A stretch of DNA of 64,000 nt. Origin: Smallanthus sonchifolius. Lineage: Eukaryota; Streptophyta; Magnoliopsida; Asterales; Asteraceae. A model generated the notes under the pieces. It worked only from the letters and a program-made list of their open reading frames with translations. It was not told where the DNA came from and searched no databases. Below are positions 9,738 through 22,672 of this stretch, in pieces. How positions within the stretch are numbered: the first letter of the stretch is position 1; every line of letters starts with the position of its first letter. The position numbers and the translations under genes were made by a program. Location: the NCBI GenBank assembly GCA_023525975.1, contig CM042027.1:14527001-14591000 (forward strand), given 5' to 3'.

Positions 9738-10344
9738 AAAAAGATTAATTTAAACTAAAAAGTATTAAACTATATATAGTATTAAACTATATATAAAAAA
9801 ATTAACAAGAAAAAAAAACATTCAACACAATCAATTTGATACATGTATATTCAAACCCACTAATATATTATATAAATAATCGTTTGGTTTCGTATTTTAA
9901 GTATTTATAAATCTAATATATTTATACAAAATATAGTTGTTAACCATAACGTCTCAAACTATAATCACCAATGATTTTTATATTCATATGTACTTATGTG
10001 TATTAATCCTTAATATTTATAAAACTACCTCTTAGTCGGTAACGTTATAAATTGATTCATATAAGTTCAAAATATTCAAATGCAATATACCGGATACGAG
10101 TTTATACATAATGTAATTGTTGTTCAAAATCCCAAGTAAAAAGCATCAAAGGTTTACATATCACGAATATTTAATAAATGTTTATATGACTAAAGTAATA
10201 ATCGTCATTCGTATGTATATATATATATATAAAGATTGCTAGTCGTATCAACGTTTCATCTTACTGGTAATACGTTCGTTTTGTATTTATCTTCTAATAT
10301 ATTATACTTTTAGGTTAGCACGAATTGTTAATATATATATATAT
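9738..10344. other. AT-rich spacer
   Basis: No gene seen. It holds short (TA)n runs at about 10,213-10,232 and 10,331-10,345. Confidence 0.4.
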
Positions 10345-12022
10345 AACACCTTAAAATTTATTTTTGTTGTTATCGAATCTTTTAGAGCACAACGCGTATA
10401 ACCGTTCACACACGTTTATTTTTCGTATATCGTAAGACGTTAAGCGTGTGTTTTTACCTCTCGTAAGTCTCGTTTACGAACCGACACGCTCTAACTCTCA
10501 CGGTTCACGCATTGACCAAGTTTGACCAGGTACGATCGAGGTTTGACAAAGTGTTGATGAAATCCAAGGCTGTCGGGAGCCAACCGAACAATCCCAAATC
10601 ACTGTGCGACTTCCCGTTCACCACTTTAACCTGTAAAAGTTCGCATTTAATACACGAGATTGAAACCCGACAACCAAATCACTAGTTTTATCACTTAAAT
10701 CAACAGATCTGAAGGTATCAAAAGTTTAATTAACAAGAAACGGTTTCGGGTTCTGGTTTACATCTTAGATCGCCGGAAAAACGAAGAAAACGAACGGAAA
10801 TCATACCTAAATCTTAGCGCACCCTCTGATATGACGAGATATCGGTTCTGCAGGTCTAGATCTGGAAATTGTTCTTCGCCGGAACATAAGGTCAGCTGCC
10901 GGAAAACCGGGTTTCGCCGGATCGGGGTCGGAACATACCCAAATCACTAGTTTTATCACTTAAATCAACAGATCTGAAGGTATCAAAAGTTTAATTAACA
11001 AGAAACGGTTTCGGGTTCTGGTTTACATCTTAGATCGCCGGAAAAACGAAGAAAACGAACGGAAATCATACCTAAATCTTAGCGCACCCTCTGATATGAC
11101 GAGATATCGGTTCTGCAGGTCTAGATCTGGAAATTGTTCTTCGCCGGAACATAAGGTCAGCTGCCGGAAAACCGGGTTTCGCCGGATCGGGGTCGGAACA
11201 TACCTAAATCTTAGCGCACCCTCACTCTTTCTCTCTAAGTTTTGTGTGCGGTGACTAGAAAATGAAGAGAAAATTGATAGAGGATTTTAGGTTTGGATTT
11301 TTCAAGGAAAAAGAAATACTGGCTTGCTGATAACTCGAGTTCGTTCGGGTCTCTGTCATGACTAAACATTTCCGAATTACTATTTTAGAATACTTAAAAT
11401 TGTTAAACTTTATTAATAAATATTATTTAAGTTTTTAAATTGTGAAACCTATGTTTCAACGTCCAAGCCGGTACACGTCAGTACCACGTGTTTAAATGCG
11501 TTACTTGTTTAAATGTTTCGCGTTCTGAATGAAATTATTATTTCCTTAATAATAAAAGTAATAGTAAACAAGGATGATAAAATATAAATAATCATTATAT
11601 TATTTAATCACAGTAGGTAAAAGTTAACCAGATTAAGCTTGTCGGTATTTGTCGTAGTCACGCGTTCTATGTCGTATAACTCACGAGTTAATTTCTAAAT
11701 GCACGTATGAAGTAAATATTAATAATTACAATTAACATTTAATATTAGTTGCCATGTATTACGTAATGTGTCAGTTATCATCCTTGTACGCGTTAATCAT
11801 TTTAACCATAAGCCGCGAGATTAGTAAACTCTACATATTAATAATATGTTATCTCGAATCGTACTATGACCCGTCAAGTAAAGTTAGAAATTTGGTTCAC
11901 TTATTGGGCCTTTAACGGGCTTCACTCGCTATTGGGCCTATAACTGGCCTGTTAATGGGTCAAGCCCATTTATAATGAAGTAACTATCAAGAGCAAATGA
12001 CCTTAATCTCAGGATTGTCACA
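10345..12022 (-). repeat. LTR-like sequence (Ty3/gypsy type)
   Basis: Read on the minus strand it begins TGTGACAATCCTGAGATTAAGG, close to the start of the gypsy LTR at 14,050 (TGTGACAACCCGGAATTTTAGG). The left edge near 10,345 is a guess, since no TSD or primer site was found. It contains no coding sequence. Confidence 0.4.
10674..11203 (+). repeat. 265-bp tandem duplication
   Basis: Copy one spans 10,674-10,938 and copy two 10,939-11,203; I found no difference between them. A third partial match (ATACCTAAATCTTAGCGCACCCTC) follows at about 11,201. Identity this high in otherwise decayed DNA implies a very recent duplication or an assembly artefact. Confidence 0.9.
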
Positions 12023-12339
12023 TGTCACCACCAAGATTATAACTTAAATAAACATTAATGCAAATATTGGAAGTATTAGATCATGTCATTTTACCCAGAG
12101 AAGAGGTATGCTTCCTCCCTATGCAATTAATGCGGAAAAATATCGGTTATCGGTCAAGGACTGATATATGAGATATCGGTTCTCGCGGTGGGATATCGGT
12201 AATTTTTATATCGTGCATAAATTTATATATATATATATAATATTAATATTAATAGTCAAAAACATAATATTAATAGTCAAATTAAAAGTCAAAAACATAA
12301 AAGATGTCAATATTTTATATTAGAAAATAGAAACATGAT

Positions 12340-14049
12340 CTAATCATAAGCAATGAAATCATCATCCGAGTCCACATCAACCAAGCCATCCAATTGTTCT
12401 TCCAGATCATTCACTTCAACTGTAATATCATCATCATCTATATAGCGCTCGCCCAACTTCTTCGTTTCCTCCCATTGCCTCTCGCGTAACCGACCAAAGA
12501 AGACCATATGTCCCATCAACAAACTCTTGAAGCTCAACTTCCGTTGGTGTAACCCAATCATCATTTTCCTCTACATCTCTCAACAAAATAGGATCCAAAG
12601 ATTTGTTGGCTTTTAGTGACTTGTAGCGCCTTTGTAACCTTGTGTTGTATTGGATGAATACAAGGTCATTGAGTTTTTGTTGCAAAAGACAATTTCTTTT
12701 CTTTGAATGTAACTGAACATAAAGAATAAAAAAATTAGTTAATGAAGTAAATAACTTAAATGTAATATAAATATTTGGTAGAAAGAACTCACATTGTCAA
12801 ATGTACTCCAATTATGTTCACAAGGTGAAGCACTACATGTTTGACTGAGGACACTTATAGCAAATGTTTGGAGCAAAGGTGTGTCGATCCCATGAGTACG
12901 CCACCATATATCTACATTTTAATAACTCCGGTGATTTAATAAAAAATTAAGGTATAAAAACATGTGAATATGTTATAATGTTTTACTTACATGGTGCGAC
13001 TTTCTTTCTACCCCTTATAGCAGCTAGAAATCCAAATTGCCCAACTGAATCGATGTATAGATTCAAGTCCTGCCTCACTTTATCATTCTCATCATCATTG
13101 GGCACTAGACGGTCATTAGCAACAAAATGTCCCGTCACAATGTTCATGTTCTTCTTTATCTCCTTTGAATTTTCCCCATGAAAAATGGCGGGGTTCAAGT
13201 AATATCCAGCTGCACATTCAATAAAGAGTTAAAATTAAAACTAAGAGCTTATATTAAATATAAAGTTCAATAATCAATACCTACATGTAGGAGGTGATGA
13301 AGTTGGTCGGACCATCTTGTTTGAATCATACCCCAAAGTTTAGTGACAAGTCTTTCATCGGTTACATTTTTCTTGATTTGCTCCTTCGCTCTATCCACTG
13401 CATCATAGATGTAACCCATACTTGGCTTCTCTTCCGTATCAACCAATCTTACAACATCCACCAAAGGAGCTAGCACTTCGCAAGCTAGTTGTATGTTGTC
13501 CCAAAATTCTGTTTTTGAAACTATTCGCTCGACTCTCTTTCCAGGTGCCTTCTTTACAAAGTCACTTTTCCTCACTTTTCCTCCATTCTTCAGAAACAAA
13601 CAATACCTGAATATGATGTCGATTCTCGTGGACACTCCAAATGGTATAAAACTGGGTTGCAAACCTAGTTACACAAGACCTATGCAACTCCTTGTTTTTT
13701 TGTTAACTTCCTCATCATATTAAGAATCCTTCCGTGGTTGTAAATGAAAACCACAATTGCCCTTGCATCAGCCAGAGTACTCTTTATCTTTGGTATTTTC
13801 TCACCGATATCTTGAATCATTAGGTTCACACAATATGCTGCACAAGGAGTCCAAAACATCTTACAGTGTTTTTCTTCTAAAATCTTTCCATCAGCTTTAA
13901 AATTTCCCGTTATCGGTAATGAACTATAAGAAATAACATATAGAAAAGTAGATAAGTAAAAGTAATAATAGTTTAAGACAACTTTAGAAAAGTAAAACTA
14001 CCTACAAAATATTTGCCTCTCTAACATCTTCAATCACCTCATTTATCAT
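12340..14049 (-). pseudogene. hAT transposase, C-terminal exons
   Basis: In minus-strand order: INEVIEDVREANIL at the gypsy junction; a block with MFWTPCAAYCVNLMIQDIG and IYNHGRILNMMRKL (RNase H-like catalytic region, about 13,270-13,870); YYLNPAIFHGENSKE (about 13,150-13,200); then WWRTHGIDTPLLQ and VLSQTCSASPCEHNWSTF (about 12,800-12,910), the hAT C-terminal dimerisation motif. The tail is acidic and ends near 12,342. Exons are separated by short AT-rich introns. At least one stop and a late frameshift indicate decay. Confidence 0.9.
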
Positions 14050-15279
14050 TGTGACAACCCGGAATTTTAGGATTAATTCCGTTAGTAAATTCTGTTAATT
14101 CTTAACCCAGTTAACTCAATTACAAACCTCAGGGACTAATTCTGTCTATATCCAAACTCAAACACACCTAAAGTTGCAGGGACCAAAGTTGTATATACCC
14201 CAAACCAAATCTGTTGACTTTTTAAGTCAAAATCAAAGGTTTTATGTTTTGTTGACTATTGTAAAGTCAAATCCCATTGTTCTTAATCCACATTCGAACT
14301 CATAACTGATTAATGGTCCGAATTCATAACTGATGTGCATGTTAAAACCAATAACGACAATCACTGGACCGGTTAACAGTATTATTGATTCAATTTAAAC
14401 CCAATTATGAGCACTTAAGTTGAAACTGTCGACCACCATAGCTAAACCATCAAATTACTTCGTCTGAATTGTTATTTCTCACAACTAACTCTCTGCGCAT
14501 ACTAAACGAACTTCTTCGAACCTGTTTCACACATCAATTCAGCCGGAGAAAGGACCAGAGACGCCAAAGGCTAACTCACGCAACCCGCGACTGGGTTTAA
14601 GCCGATCTCCATCGATCCAACATCAATCCAGGTAATTGAACATTCTTATAGCTTCGTTTTCATCTATAGAATAAAAGCCCTCTGTCTATTGGGGCTTACA
14701 ACACCGAATTAAACATGAACCGATTTTAGGGTTCATGTACATTTGGGTTTAATTGAAATCCACTCTAGACTCAATCCGAATGCAATTAAAATGCATGGTT
14801 AGTTTTGAAATCTCATACTCTATTAAAGCCCTATGCTAATTCAGCCTTTTAACATTAAATTGACCATAAACCGAATGTAGGGTTCATCGCGACGTCGGGC
14901 TAATCGAACCCTATCCAAAAACCAATCTCAATCTCATTGAACTACATGATCAGATTCGCAAAGCTTCACTCTATGAAAGCCCCATGAATCCAAACCTCTT
15001 TATTTTCAGAATTGATCGAAGTGATTTCAAGTTTAAGTTAGGGTTTTTCGGTTCTTAAATACGAAATTAAACAATCCTAAACTCGTTGATTTCACAATTA
15101 AACTTAACCACAACTTCGAAATACCCTGACTATCAAAACCTATATGCCATTTGGTTCAACCGAAATCGAATCCAATGGATTTGGGACTGGATTCGGTTTC
15201 GGCTAGTTAAGGGGAGAAGAACACAGTGTCTTTGTGTGTTAAAACTATTTCGAATTCGTCCATGTTGCGATTGACCCAC

Positions 15280-15334
15280 TAGGTGGACTGGTTAGGTTGT
15301 TCGACTGTTGTTGGTGAGACTCAGGTTCGAATCT
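15280..15334 (+). other. tRNA-like Pol III promoter module inside the LTR
   Basis: An A-box-like TAGGTGGACTGG (15,280-15,291) is followed 32 bases later by a B-box-like GGTTCGAATCT (15,324-15,334). The acceptor and anticodon arms of a tRNA cannot be folded, so it is not a tRNA gene. Similar modules occur in other LTRs of the window. Confidence 0.6.
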
Positions 15335-15975
15335 CATAAGCCACATTAATTTTTTCGACAGCTTTATACATATTATTTTTAAACAATATCAAATCCTATA
15401 TTATTATCATAACATGTAAATGTGTTTTGAAACCCGGAAACACCCGAAGGCTCAGGATTGAAATTATAACACATTTTTTAAGTATTTTGTGTAAATTAAA
15501 AATAATATAATTTATTATATTATTCCCTAAACAAATTATTAAATTCGTAAAAACGCGCAAACAATGGCTTCGTATTTGGGATTAGAAGTAATAAATTATT
15601 CCCACGTTTTAAAATAATAAAATTATTTTAATTATTTATTAAAGTTATTACTTAACTCAAACACGCAAACGAAACAGTAATATATATTATATTATTTTAG
15701 TGACGTATTATACGTGTCATATTCACATTAAATAATAAACTAAAAATCCTTGATTCCGATGACGCGTTTGTCTATCCGCTGATCATAAGTATGCTTTAGG
15801 ACGTTCAAATCTTCCGTATCGTCGTCACAAATCCCATTGTGTCCCTAACTATTGTACTTGTAATTCTAGGGAACTCATAGACTGTTCATAGGAAAATTCT
15901 TGTAGCTCTGTTGCATCCTTTAGCGGTGTTATTTACTACGCTCTACTCAGACTCAGGTGAGTTTCACGGCCCCAT

Positions 15976-16262
15976 TTTACTTGTTTTCCTATTGGGGGAG
16001 AAACATGCATACTCACAAACATTATTTTAATTGTTTTCCCGTTGAGGAGAAACATGCATACTCACAAACATTATTTTACTTGTTTTCCCGTTGGGGAGAA
16101 ACATGCATACACACAAACAATATTTTACTTGTTTTCCCGTTGGGGAGGAACATGCATACAAACGAATATCATTTTACTTATTTTCCCGTTGGGGAGAAAC
16201 ATGCGTACAAACAAACATCATCTTACTTGTTTTCCCGTTGGGGAGAAACATGCATACGAACA
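15976..16262 (+). repeat. 49-bp tandem array in the 5' LTR (about six units)
   Basis: Units contain TTTTCCCGTTGGGGAGAAAC ATGCATAC with starts spaced 49 bases. Since 49 is not a multiple of three and units lack stops, all three plus frames stay open, producing repetitive spurious ORFs. Confidence 0.9.
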
Positions 16263-17005
16263 TGCATCCGTTACTTGTCTCCCAGACAGGGAGAGACATA
16301 CACACGGACATGGATCACATAGTATTTAATTATCACTTGTGTACCTAAGTGCAAACATAGCATGCAAAGTCCTTACACACTCAGACCGTTAATATATGGA
16401 GTATAATGAGGAAATTTGAGTAGTACTACTGGGTTTGACAAACCCCACCTGGGTTAGTCGCGCTAACTTGATTGGAGGTCTAACGGGTGTAAATTGTCCT
16501 AAAAACTTGTCATTGTTGATGTTAGCAATGGCCGAAGGCATCTTAAACATAAACAGGCAGCTTCGGTTGCGAACGCTTAGAGTAACTTGTACATTGTCTA
16601 GCTAGCAATAGGTGTGACTTACGTATGTGGATCCAGCAACACTCAAACAGTTTATTTACATACAAACCTGTGAACTCACCAACCTCGTGTTTACACTTTT
16701 TCTTACATGTTTCTCAGGTCGCTTTGGCACAGGTTGCACACTTAGGACATGCATGGAGTCCTACTGTCATATCATTCATTTCAAACATTTTAAACAGTTT
16801 TATTTATTTACATTAATTGACGCTTGTTGCGTGTAATTACTTTTGATTTCATTCTAACGTTTACGCTTCCGCATTTAACAATGAACATTTAATGGTTTTG
16901 TTTAAACTCATATAGTGTCGTTTGACGTAACTAATGACTGAGATCTTGGTTTGTCACACTCCTAACGGTATAACTCAGTTAGTGGAATTTAGGGGTGTGA
17001 CAGAT

Positions 17006-17018
17006 TGGTATCAGAGCC
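17006..17018 (+). other. Primer binding site (tRNA-iMet) of the gypsy element
   Basis: TGGTATCAGAGCC lies three bases after the LTR end and is complementary to the initiator tRNA-Met 3' end. Confidence 0.9.
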
Positions 17019-17137
17019 ATCGGTTATAGAGAACTAGGATTGCATACTAGACTATAACCGCACACATGCATTAGTTACATTACACAGACACTCATACATG
17101 ATACACATGGTATCCATACATATATTGCATTGCAGGC

Positions 17138-18420
17138 ATGATGACAACATCCATATCACCCTCTTCTGACGAGGAACACGTCATTCTCATTATATTATCA
17201 TTCCCGGTGGCGACACTTGGGGAGTCATCAGAACAACATCCACTCTCGTCCGTGGGCAGCGAGACGAAGCCTTCGGAGGAGTCACTCACACCACCATCAT
17301 CTGCACCTTTGTTACACCATCAGAGCCGAAGATGACACCGGATTTAGCCTATCGAGGACACAATCAGGGAATGGTGGGTCTTCTCAAGTTCGTGTTGGGG
17401 ACGACACACATAACTAGCACATATCTCTTTGGGAGTTGGGATCGTCGGAGGCGAGTCCCTACTGTACCCACTAGCAACAATACGCCATGTGAAGGCAGAC
17501 TGTTGCACGCATCATTGCAGAATCCATTGACACGTAGATGTAATCACTTTCCCGAGCCGTGGGCTCGCACTTTGATTGATATTCTGTTGAGAATAGGTTG
17601 AGAACGCCTTGCTCATTGCATACTCAAACCAAATCCTGACTCCGTTGGAAGGACGGCTACTCTTCCTCTTCCAGTAACACATTCATGAACTAGTTTCGCT
17701 CATCGAAGCAGCATTTCATGTACATGTTTGTTTCATGTACATGTTCCCATCTACAATCCACTGGATTGGACTCTCGTATTATGTTCCAACTCGAGTGAAT
17801 ACTCGGATCAAACGATTCCTGACTACTCATCTTGATGTGAGTCCTAGTTGACCAACTTATGGTTGATGAATGAATATTTCAAATCGTCTCTAACAAACAC
17901 TCTGTACTCAGCAATAAAAATTGAGGGACATTTTGACGTAGGACAGGAGAAACTAAGGTGAGCATGCAAAGCAAATTATCATTACGGGTGCACTCATAAT
18001 AGTAATTTGAGGTGCATGTAAGTCCTGGTGAAACCTAGTGTGTGGATAAATAGTCCTAATCAGTGATTTACAGACTTAAGTTTTCATTTTCTGTAGAAAC
18101 TCTCATAACCCACTCAACGACTAGTTGGTATCGTTAAACTCGTTCAACAGCTGATAGACCTGACTATCAGGTTGAAAATGTTTACGGACACACTGAATTA
18201 TCATCAATGGAATCCATCAATGTGATTCTCACTCATGTGAGAGTCTTAGTGAAATTAAGACACTCACCTAAACGTGATCACATAAATCATCTTGATTGAA
18301 ACTCTAATAGAATCTTATGGCAAACCTATCAACTCCAAGTATGTAAGCGAAATTTGAAGAATTCCTTCTAAGCTAACACGTTATTCCTTACACTCCAACA
18401 ATAAATTCCCTTTGACTTTA
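17138..18420 (+). pseudogene. Decayed gag region
   Basis: An ATG at 17,138 opens a Ser/Pro-rich frame containing SSDEEHVI, after which the reading frame is lost repeatedly. Position between primer site and protease implies gag; no zinc knuckle was recognised. The call rests mainly on position. Confidence 0.55.
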
Positions 18421-18829
18421 TTACCTTATCCTATGACTAATCCTCAGCCTAATTTGATTTATACCCCAGGATGTCCAACGCTGGGAATGGACTTCTTTCT
18501 TCGCAAAATGATCTCGTTGTTTCGATGACACTAGAAAACGGGGATTTAAACCAACCAACCATCGGTTGAACGCGACTACTTAAACAGACATCCTATTTCT
18601 TATGTTACCGGAATCTGTATCTCATTAGATTTTTCTTTCCTACATATGAACCTCTTCCCTTAGCCTTTGCATTGACCGACGTTTACCCTATAAGCACGGG
18701 TCTCGTTAGAGGTCTCAGCATGACTTCACAAGTTTCATGTTGGTGCAGTCGTACTCCAACTCTATTAGAAGCCAAGTATACTATTGAGATAGCAGTCGGT
18801 CAGAAAATCGAAACAACTCACGTTCTTAG

Positions 18830-21462
18830 AGATGTAAACTAGGATTGGCTAGTCACAAGCTTGACATTGACCTCATGCCGGTTACACTTGGCAGCTTTGA
18901 CGTAATCGTAGGCATGGATTGATTATCTAAAAACCAAGCCGACATCATTTGTCGAGACAAAATCGTTTGCCTTCCTCTCCCTAGTGGAGAAATCCTTCAT
19001 GTTCAAGGCGAAAAGAGTGGTGTTGTCATAGGCATCATATCCTTCAGGAAAGCACATAAGTGCTTACGTAAAGGGCATACTGCTATTTTGGCTCTTGTCA
19101 CCAAGCAACCATCAGAAGAAAAAGAGATTGATGGTATTCCGATCGTTCGTTACTTTCTGGAAGTATTTCCCGAAGACCTGCCTGGCCTTTCACCTCACCG
19201 TCAAATAGAATTCCAAATCGACCTAGCACCCGGAGCAGCGTCGATTGCTCGGGAACCATACATACTTGCACCTAGTGAATTACCACAATTATCTACACAA
19301 CTGCCAGAGTTGTTAGATAAGAGATTTATCAGACCAGCTCATCGCCATGGGGAGCTCCAGTCTTATACGTCAGGAAGAAAGATGGAACTTTCCGTATGTG
19401 CATCGATTACCGTGTGCTGAACAAAATAACCATCAGGAATTGTTACCCTCTACCTCGTATTGACGATCTATTTGACCAACTTCAAGGGTCAAGTTTCTAT
19501 TCAAAGATCGATCTTTGATTCGGTTATCATCAACTGAGAGTCCGGGACGAGGACATCTCTAAAACTGCATTCAGAACCCAGTACGGTCATTACGAGTCTT
19601 TGGTCATGCCATTCGGGCTAACCAACGCACCCGCAGTGCTCATAGACCTCATGAACTGTGTGTAAAACTACCTTGATCAGTTCGTCATCGTTTTCATTGA
19701 TGACATCCTCATCTAATCTAAAAACAAGGAAGGACATAAGGAGCACCTACGTTTAATCCTTGAATTGCTGAAACAAGAGCAATTGTCTGCCAAATTCTCT
19801 AAGTGCGAATTCTAGATTCGCGAAGATTCAACTTATAGGACATGTAGTCAACGAGAAAGGAATACATGTCGATCCATCTAAAGTAGAAGCCATCAAGAAT
19901 CGGATAACACCGATGACTCCAACAGAGGTGCGACAATTTCTGGGATTGGCTGACTTCTACCGTCAATTCATCGAGGGAATCTCAAAAGATTGCTCAACCT
20001 CTCACTACTCTAACTCAAAAAGGGTAAACCCTATAACTGGAGCGAAACTCAAGAATCCGCATTCCAACTGTTGAAACAGAAACTCTATAGTGCACCTATC
20101 CTATCTCTTCCTGAAGGAACGGTTGACTTCGTAGTGTATTGCGATGCCTCTATTCAAGGCCTTGGTTGCGTGTTGATGCAACGCGAAAAGGTTATAGCAT
20201 ATGCTTCCCGTCAATTGAAAGTTATAAGAAAAACTACACTACCCATGACCTAGAATTGGGAGCTGTAGTGTTTGCTTTGAAAATATGGAGACACTACTTG
20301 TACGGTACCAAATGCACTATCTACACCGATCACAAGAGTCATCAGCATATCCTTGAACAGAAAGAGTTGAACATGCGACAGCATCGTTGGGTCGAACTCT
20401 TAAACGACTACGATTGTGCAATCAGATACCATCCGGGTAAGGCTAATGTGGTAGCCGATTCCCTAAGCCGCAAGGACACCAAACCCAAACGAGTTCGATC
20501 ATTACAGCTTACCATCCACACCGGATTACCTGACAAAATCTGTAGTGCTCAACTCGAAGCCCTTAAAGAAGAGAATCTACCGTTAGAAGTCACGCGCGGT
20601 ATGGCATCACAAATTGAAGTTAAGTCAGACGGCATTTGCTACTTCGCAGAGCGAATATGGATTCCAGTGTACCGGAACTTAAAGGAACTGTCAATGGATG
20701 AAGCTCGCAAATCTTGATACTCTATTCATCCAGGTTCTGACAAGATGTATCATGACCTAAAGGTGCTATATTGATGGCCAAAGATGAAGGCTGATATAGC
20801 CACCTATGTGAGCAAGTGCCTAACTTGCGCAAAGGTCAAAACAGAATAGCAAAAGCCTTCTGGCCTACTACAGCAACCAGAGATCCCTATATGGAAATGA
20901 GAGCAAATCTCTATGTATTTTATCACCAAATTACCCCGAACTCCTAGCGGATGTGACATCAACTGGGTAATTGTCGATCGTCTGAAAAAAAAATCTGCTC
21001 ATTTCTTAGCCATCAAAGCAACTGACAAGATGGAAAAACTCACTCGTCTTTACTTAAAAGAAGTAGTCTCTCGGCACAGAGTGCCAATTTCTATCATTTC
21101 GAATCGAGACGCTCGATACACGTCACATTTCTGGCAATCTCTACAAAAAGCTTTAGGTACGCGTCTAGACATGAGTACGGCGTATCATCCTCAAACTGAT
21201 GGTCAAACAGAACGTACCATCCAAACCTTAGAGGACATGCTACGAGCTTGTGTGATAGATTTCGGTAACACTTGGGAGTCTGACTTACCTTTAGTGGAGT
21301 TCTACTGTAAAAATAGTTATCACACTGTTATCAAAGCAACACCATTAGAGGCATTGTATGGACCGAAATGCTGTTCTCCTATTTGTTGAGCCGAAGTTGG
21401 GAATAGTCAACTTACAGGTCCTGAACTTGTACTCGAAACTTCTACAAAGATCATTCAAATTA
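18830..21462 (+). pseudogene. Decayed pol: protease, reverse transcriptase, RNase H, integrase
   Basis: Protease end: LGSFDVIVGMDW (about 18,890). Reverse transcriptase: FPEDLPGLSPHRQIEFQIDL, then KDGTFRMCIDYRVLNK, MPFGLTNAP and the active-site variant VFIDDIL (about 19,690). RNase H: VVYCDASIQGLGCVLMQ (20,130), THDLELGAVVFALKIWRHYL, YHPGKANVVADSLSR. Integrase: CLTCAKVK zinc-binding end, ISNRDARYTSHFW, STAYHPQTDGQTERTIQTLEDML. Many stops are CGA to TGA type changes (as in KIDL-stop-FGYHQL), as expected from deaminated methyl-CpG. The protein breaks off at ...IIQIRN, where the solo LTR begins. Confidence 0.9.
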
Positions 21463-21694
21463 GAAACTGTAACCTTTCTGATTTTCATGTTTTTCCTATG
21501 TATTTTATGCCGTGCAATAAAAGATTTCAACCTTACATTTATTGTTCATATACACTTACAAGCATACACGCGTTCATTATAATACAATATTAACGAAAAC
21601 AATCTTACAAACCTCGAGAACCAAACTTGACCAAAACTCAAAACAACATCAATATTACAAAACTACAAGGACTAGTCTTGAAACTTCCAAAAAC

Positions 21695-21787
21695 CAACAC
21701 AAGCACGGTCGCGCCTAGTCCTAGGCACGGTCGCGCTTGTGCCATGACCACGGTCGTGCTTAACATTAAGCACGGTCGCGCCTCGTT
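21695..21787 (+). repeat. CACGGTCG(C/T)GC motif cluster 1 (four copies)
   Basis: Four copies of a partly palindromic 12-mer near GCACGGTCGTGC lie about 250 bases upstream of the TATA-like box of the solo LTR. Confidence 0.8.
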
Positions 21788-22404
21788 TACAGTTTGACTC
21801 CGCAAAGTCAAACCGACTCAAATCTTGTCCAAAAATAGATTGTAAACACGTTTAGAAGGTCGCGAAACTTGCAGAAGAAGATATTCGGCTAATTGAGACT
21901 AAAACACGACCAAATACACATGCAATCGTCCCAATACTTGCAAATTCTAAACTGACTCTTTTTTTTAAAACAAATCAAGTAATTGGGGCAAGAATCAAAC
22001 GAATTAAGTTAAGCCCATACCTACCCGAGTCATATATAAACTTCCCTAAACCCTAAATCCATCATTCCATCATCTCTATCTCGTCTGTCGATCAAGAAAA
22101 AGCCGCGAAGTCTCCCCGTAGCCGTCTGCACTTGTTGCCCATTCAAAACAGGTTAGTAATAGTTCATTAGGATCGTCTCTCCAAGTTAATCGAAAGCCCT
22201 AACTCAATTCGTAACCACATTACATGATTCTACAGAATTGAATCTGAGTTTTGATAAAAAATGGTTTTAAACGAGCGACACGTTAAACAGGATATAAACC
22301 TAATTAAATGGTGTAATTCGATTCGCAAACATCATATCAATGAAAACCCTAAGTTTCTAATCTGTTTTATTACAAGAATCAGGCGAATTGCTTCTGGAAT
22401 TGAC

Positions 22405-22672
22405 CAGACACGGTCGCGCCAGCCTATGAGCGCGGTCGTGCCTGACCAAGCACAGTCGTGCCCCGTAAGAGGCCCGGTCGTGTTACCGATCAAACCAAGT
22501 CCTGACCTAGTCAAAACCCTAGGCGCGGTCGTGCCGGATACGGACGCGGTCGTGTCTCAGGACCAGACTCTTGTTTTGACTTCTGACCAACCACGGGCGC
22601 GTTACCGACCAAGCGCGGTCGCGTACGTGCCGGGCGCGGTCGTGCCATATACAAGCACGGTCGTGCTCATCC
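22405..22672 (+). repeat. CACGGTCG(C/T)GC motif cluster 2 (about ten copies)
   Basis: About ten variants of the same dyad-symmetric word (GCGCGGTCGTGCC, ACACGGTCGCGCC and others), spaced irregularly 20-40 bases apart, downstream of the TATA-like box. An open frame across it (22,261-22,677) is a by-product. Confidence 0.8.

Larger units (their letters stand above)
14050..17002 (+). repeat. 5' LTR, 2,953 bp
   Basis: Runs from TGTGACAACCC to GGGGTGTGACA directly before the primer site. It contains a tRNA-like module (15,280-15,334), a six-unit 49-bp tandem array and direction-specific words reused elsewhere in the window (41,996-42,731 and 54,364-54,470). Its opening resembles the LTR start at 51,277 on the other strand. 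Confidence 0.9.

Noticed and set aside
16042..16348. Repeat proteins encoded in the LTR
   Set aside because: The 49-bp minisatellite lacks stops in all three frames; no evidence of translation.
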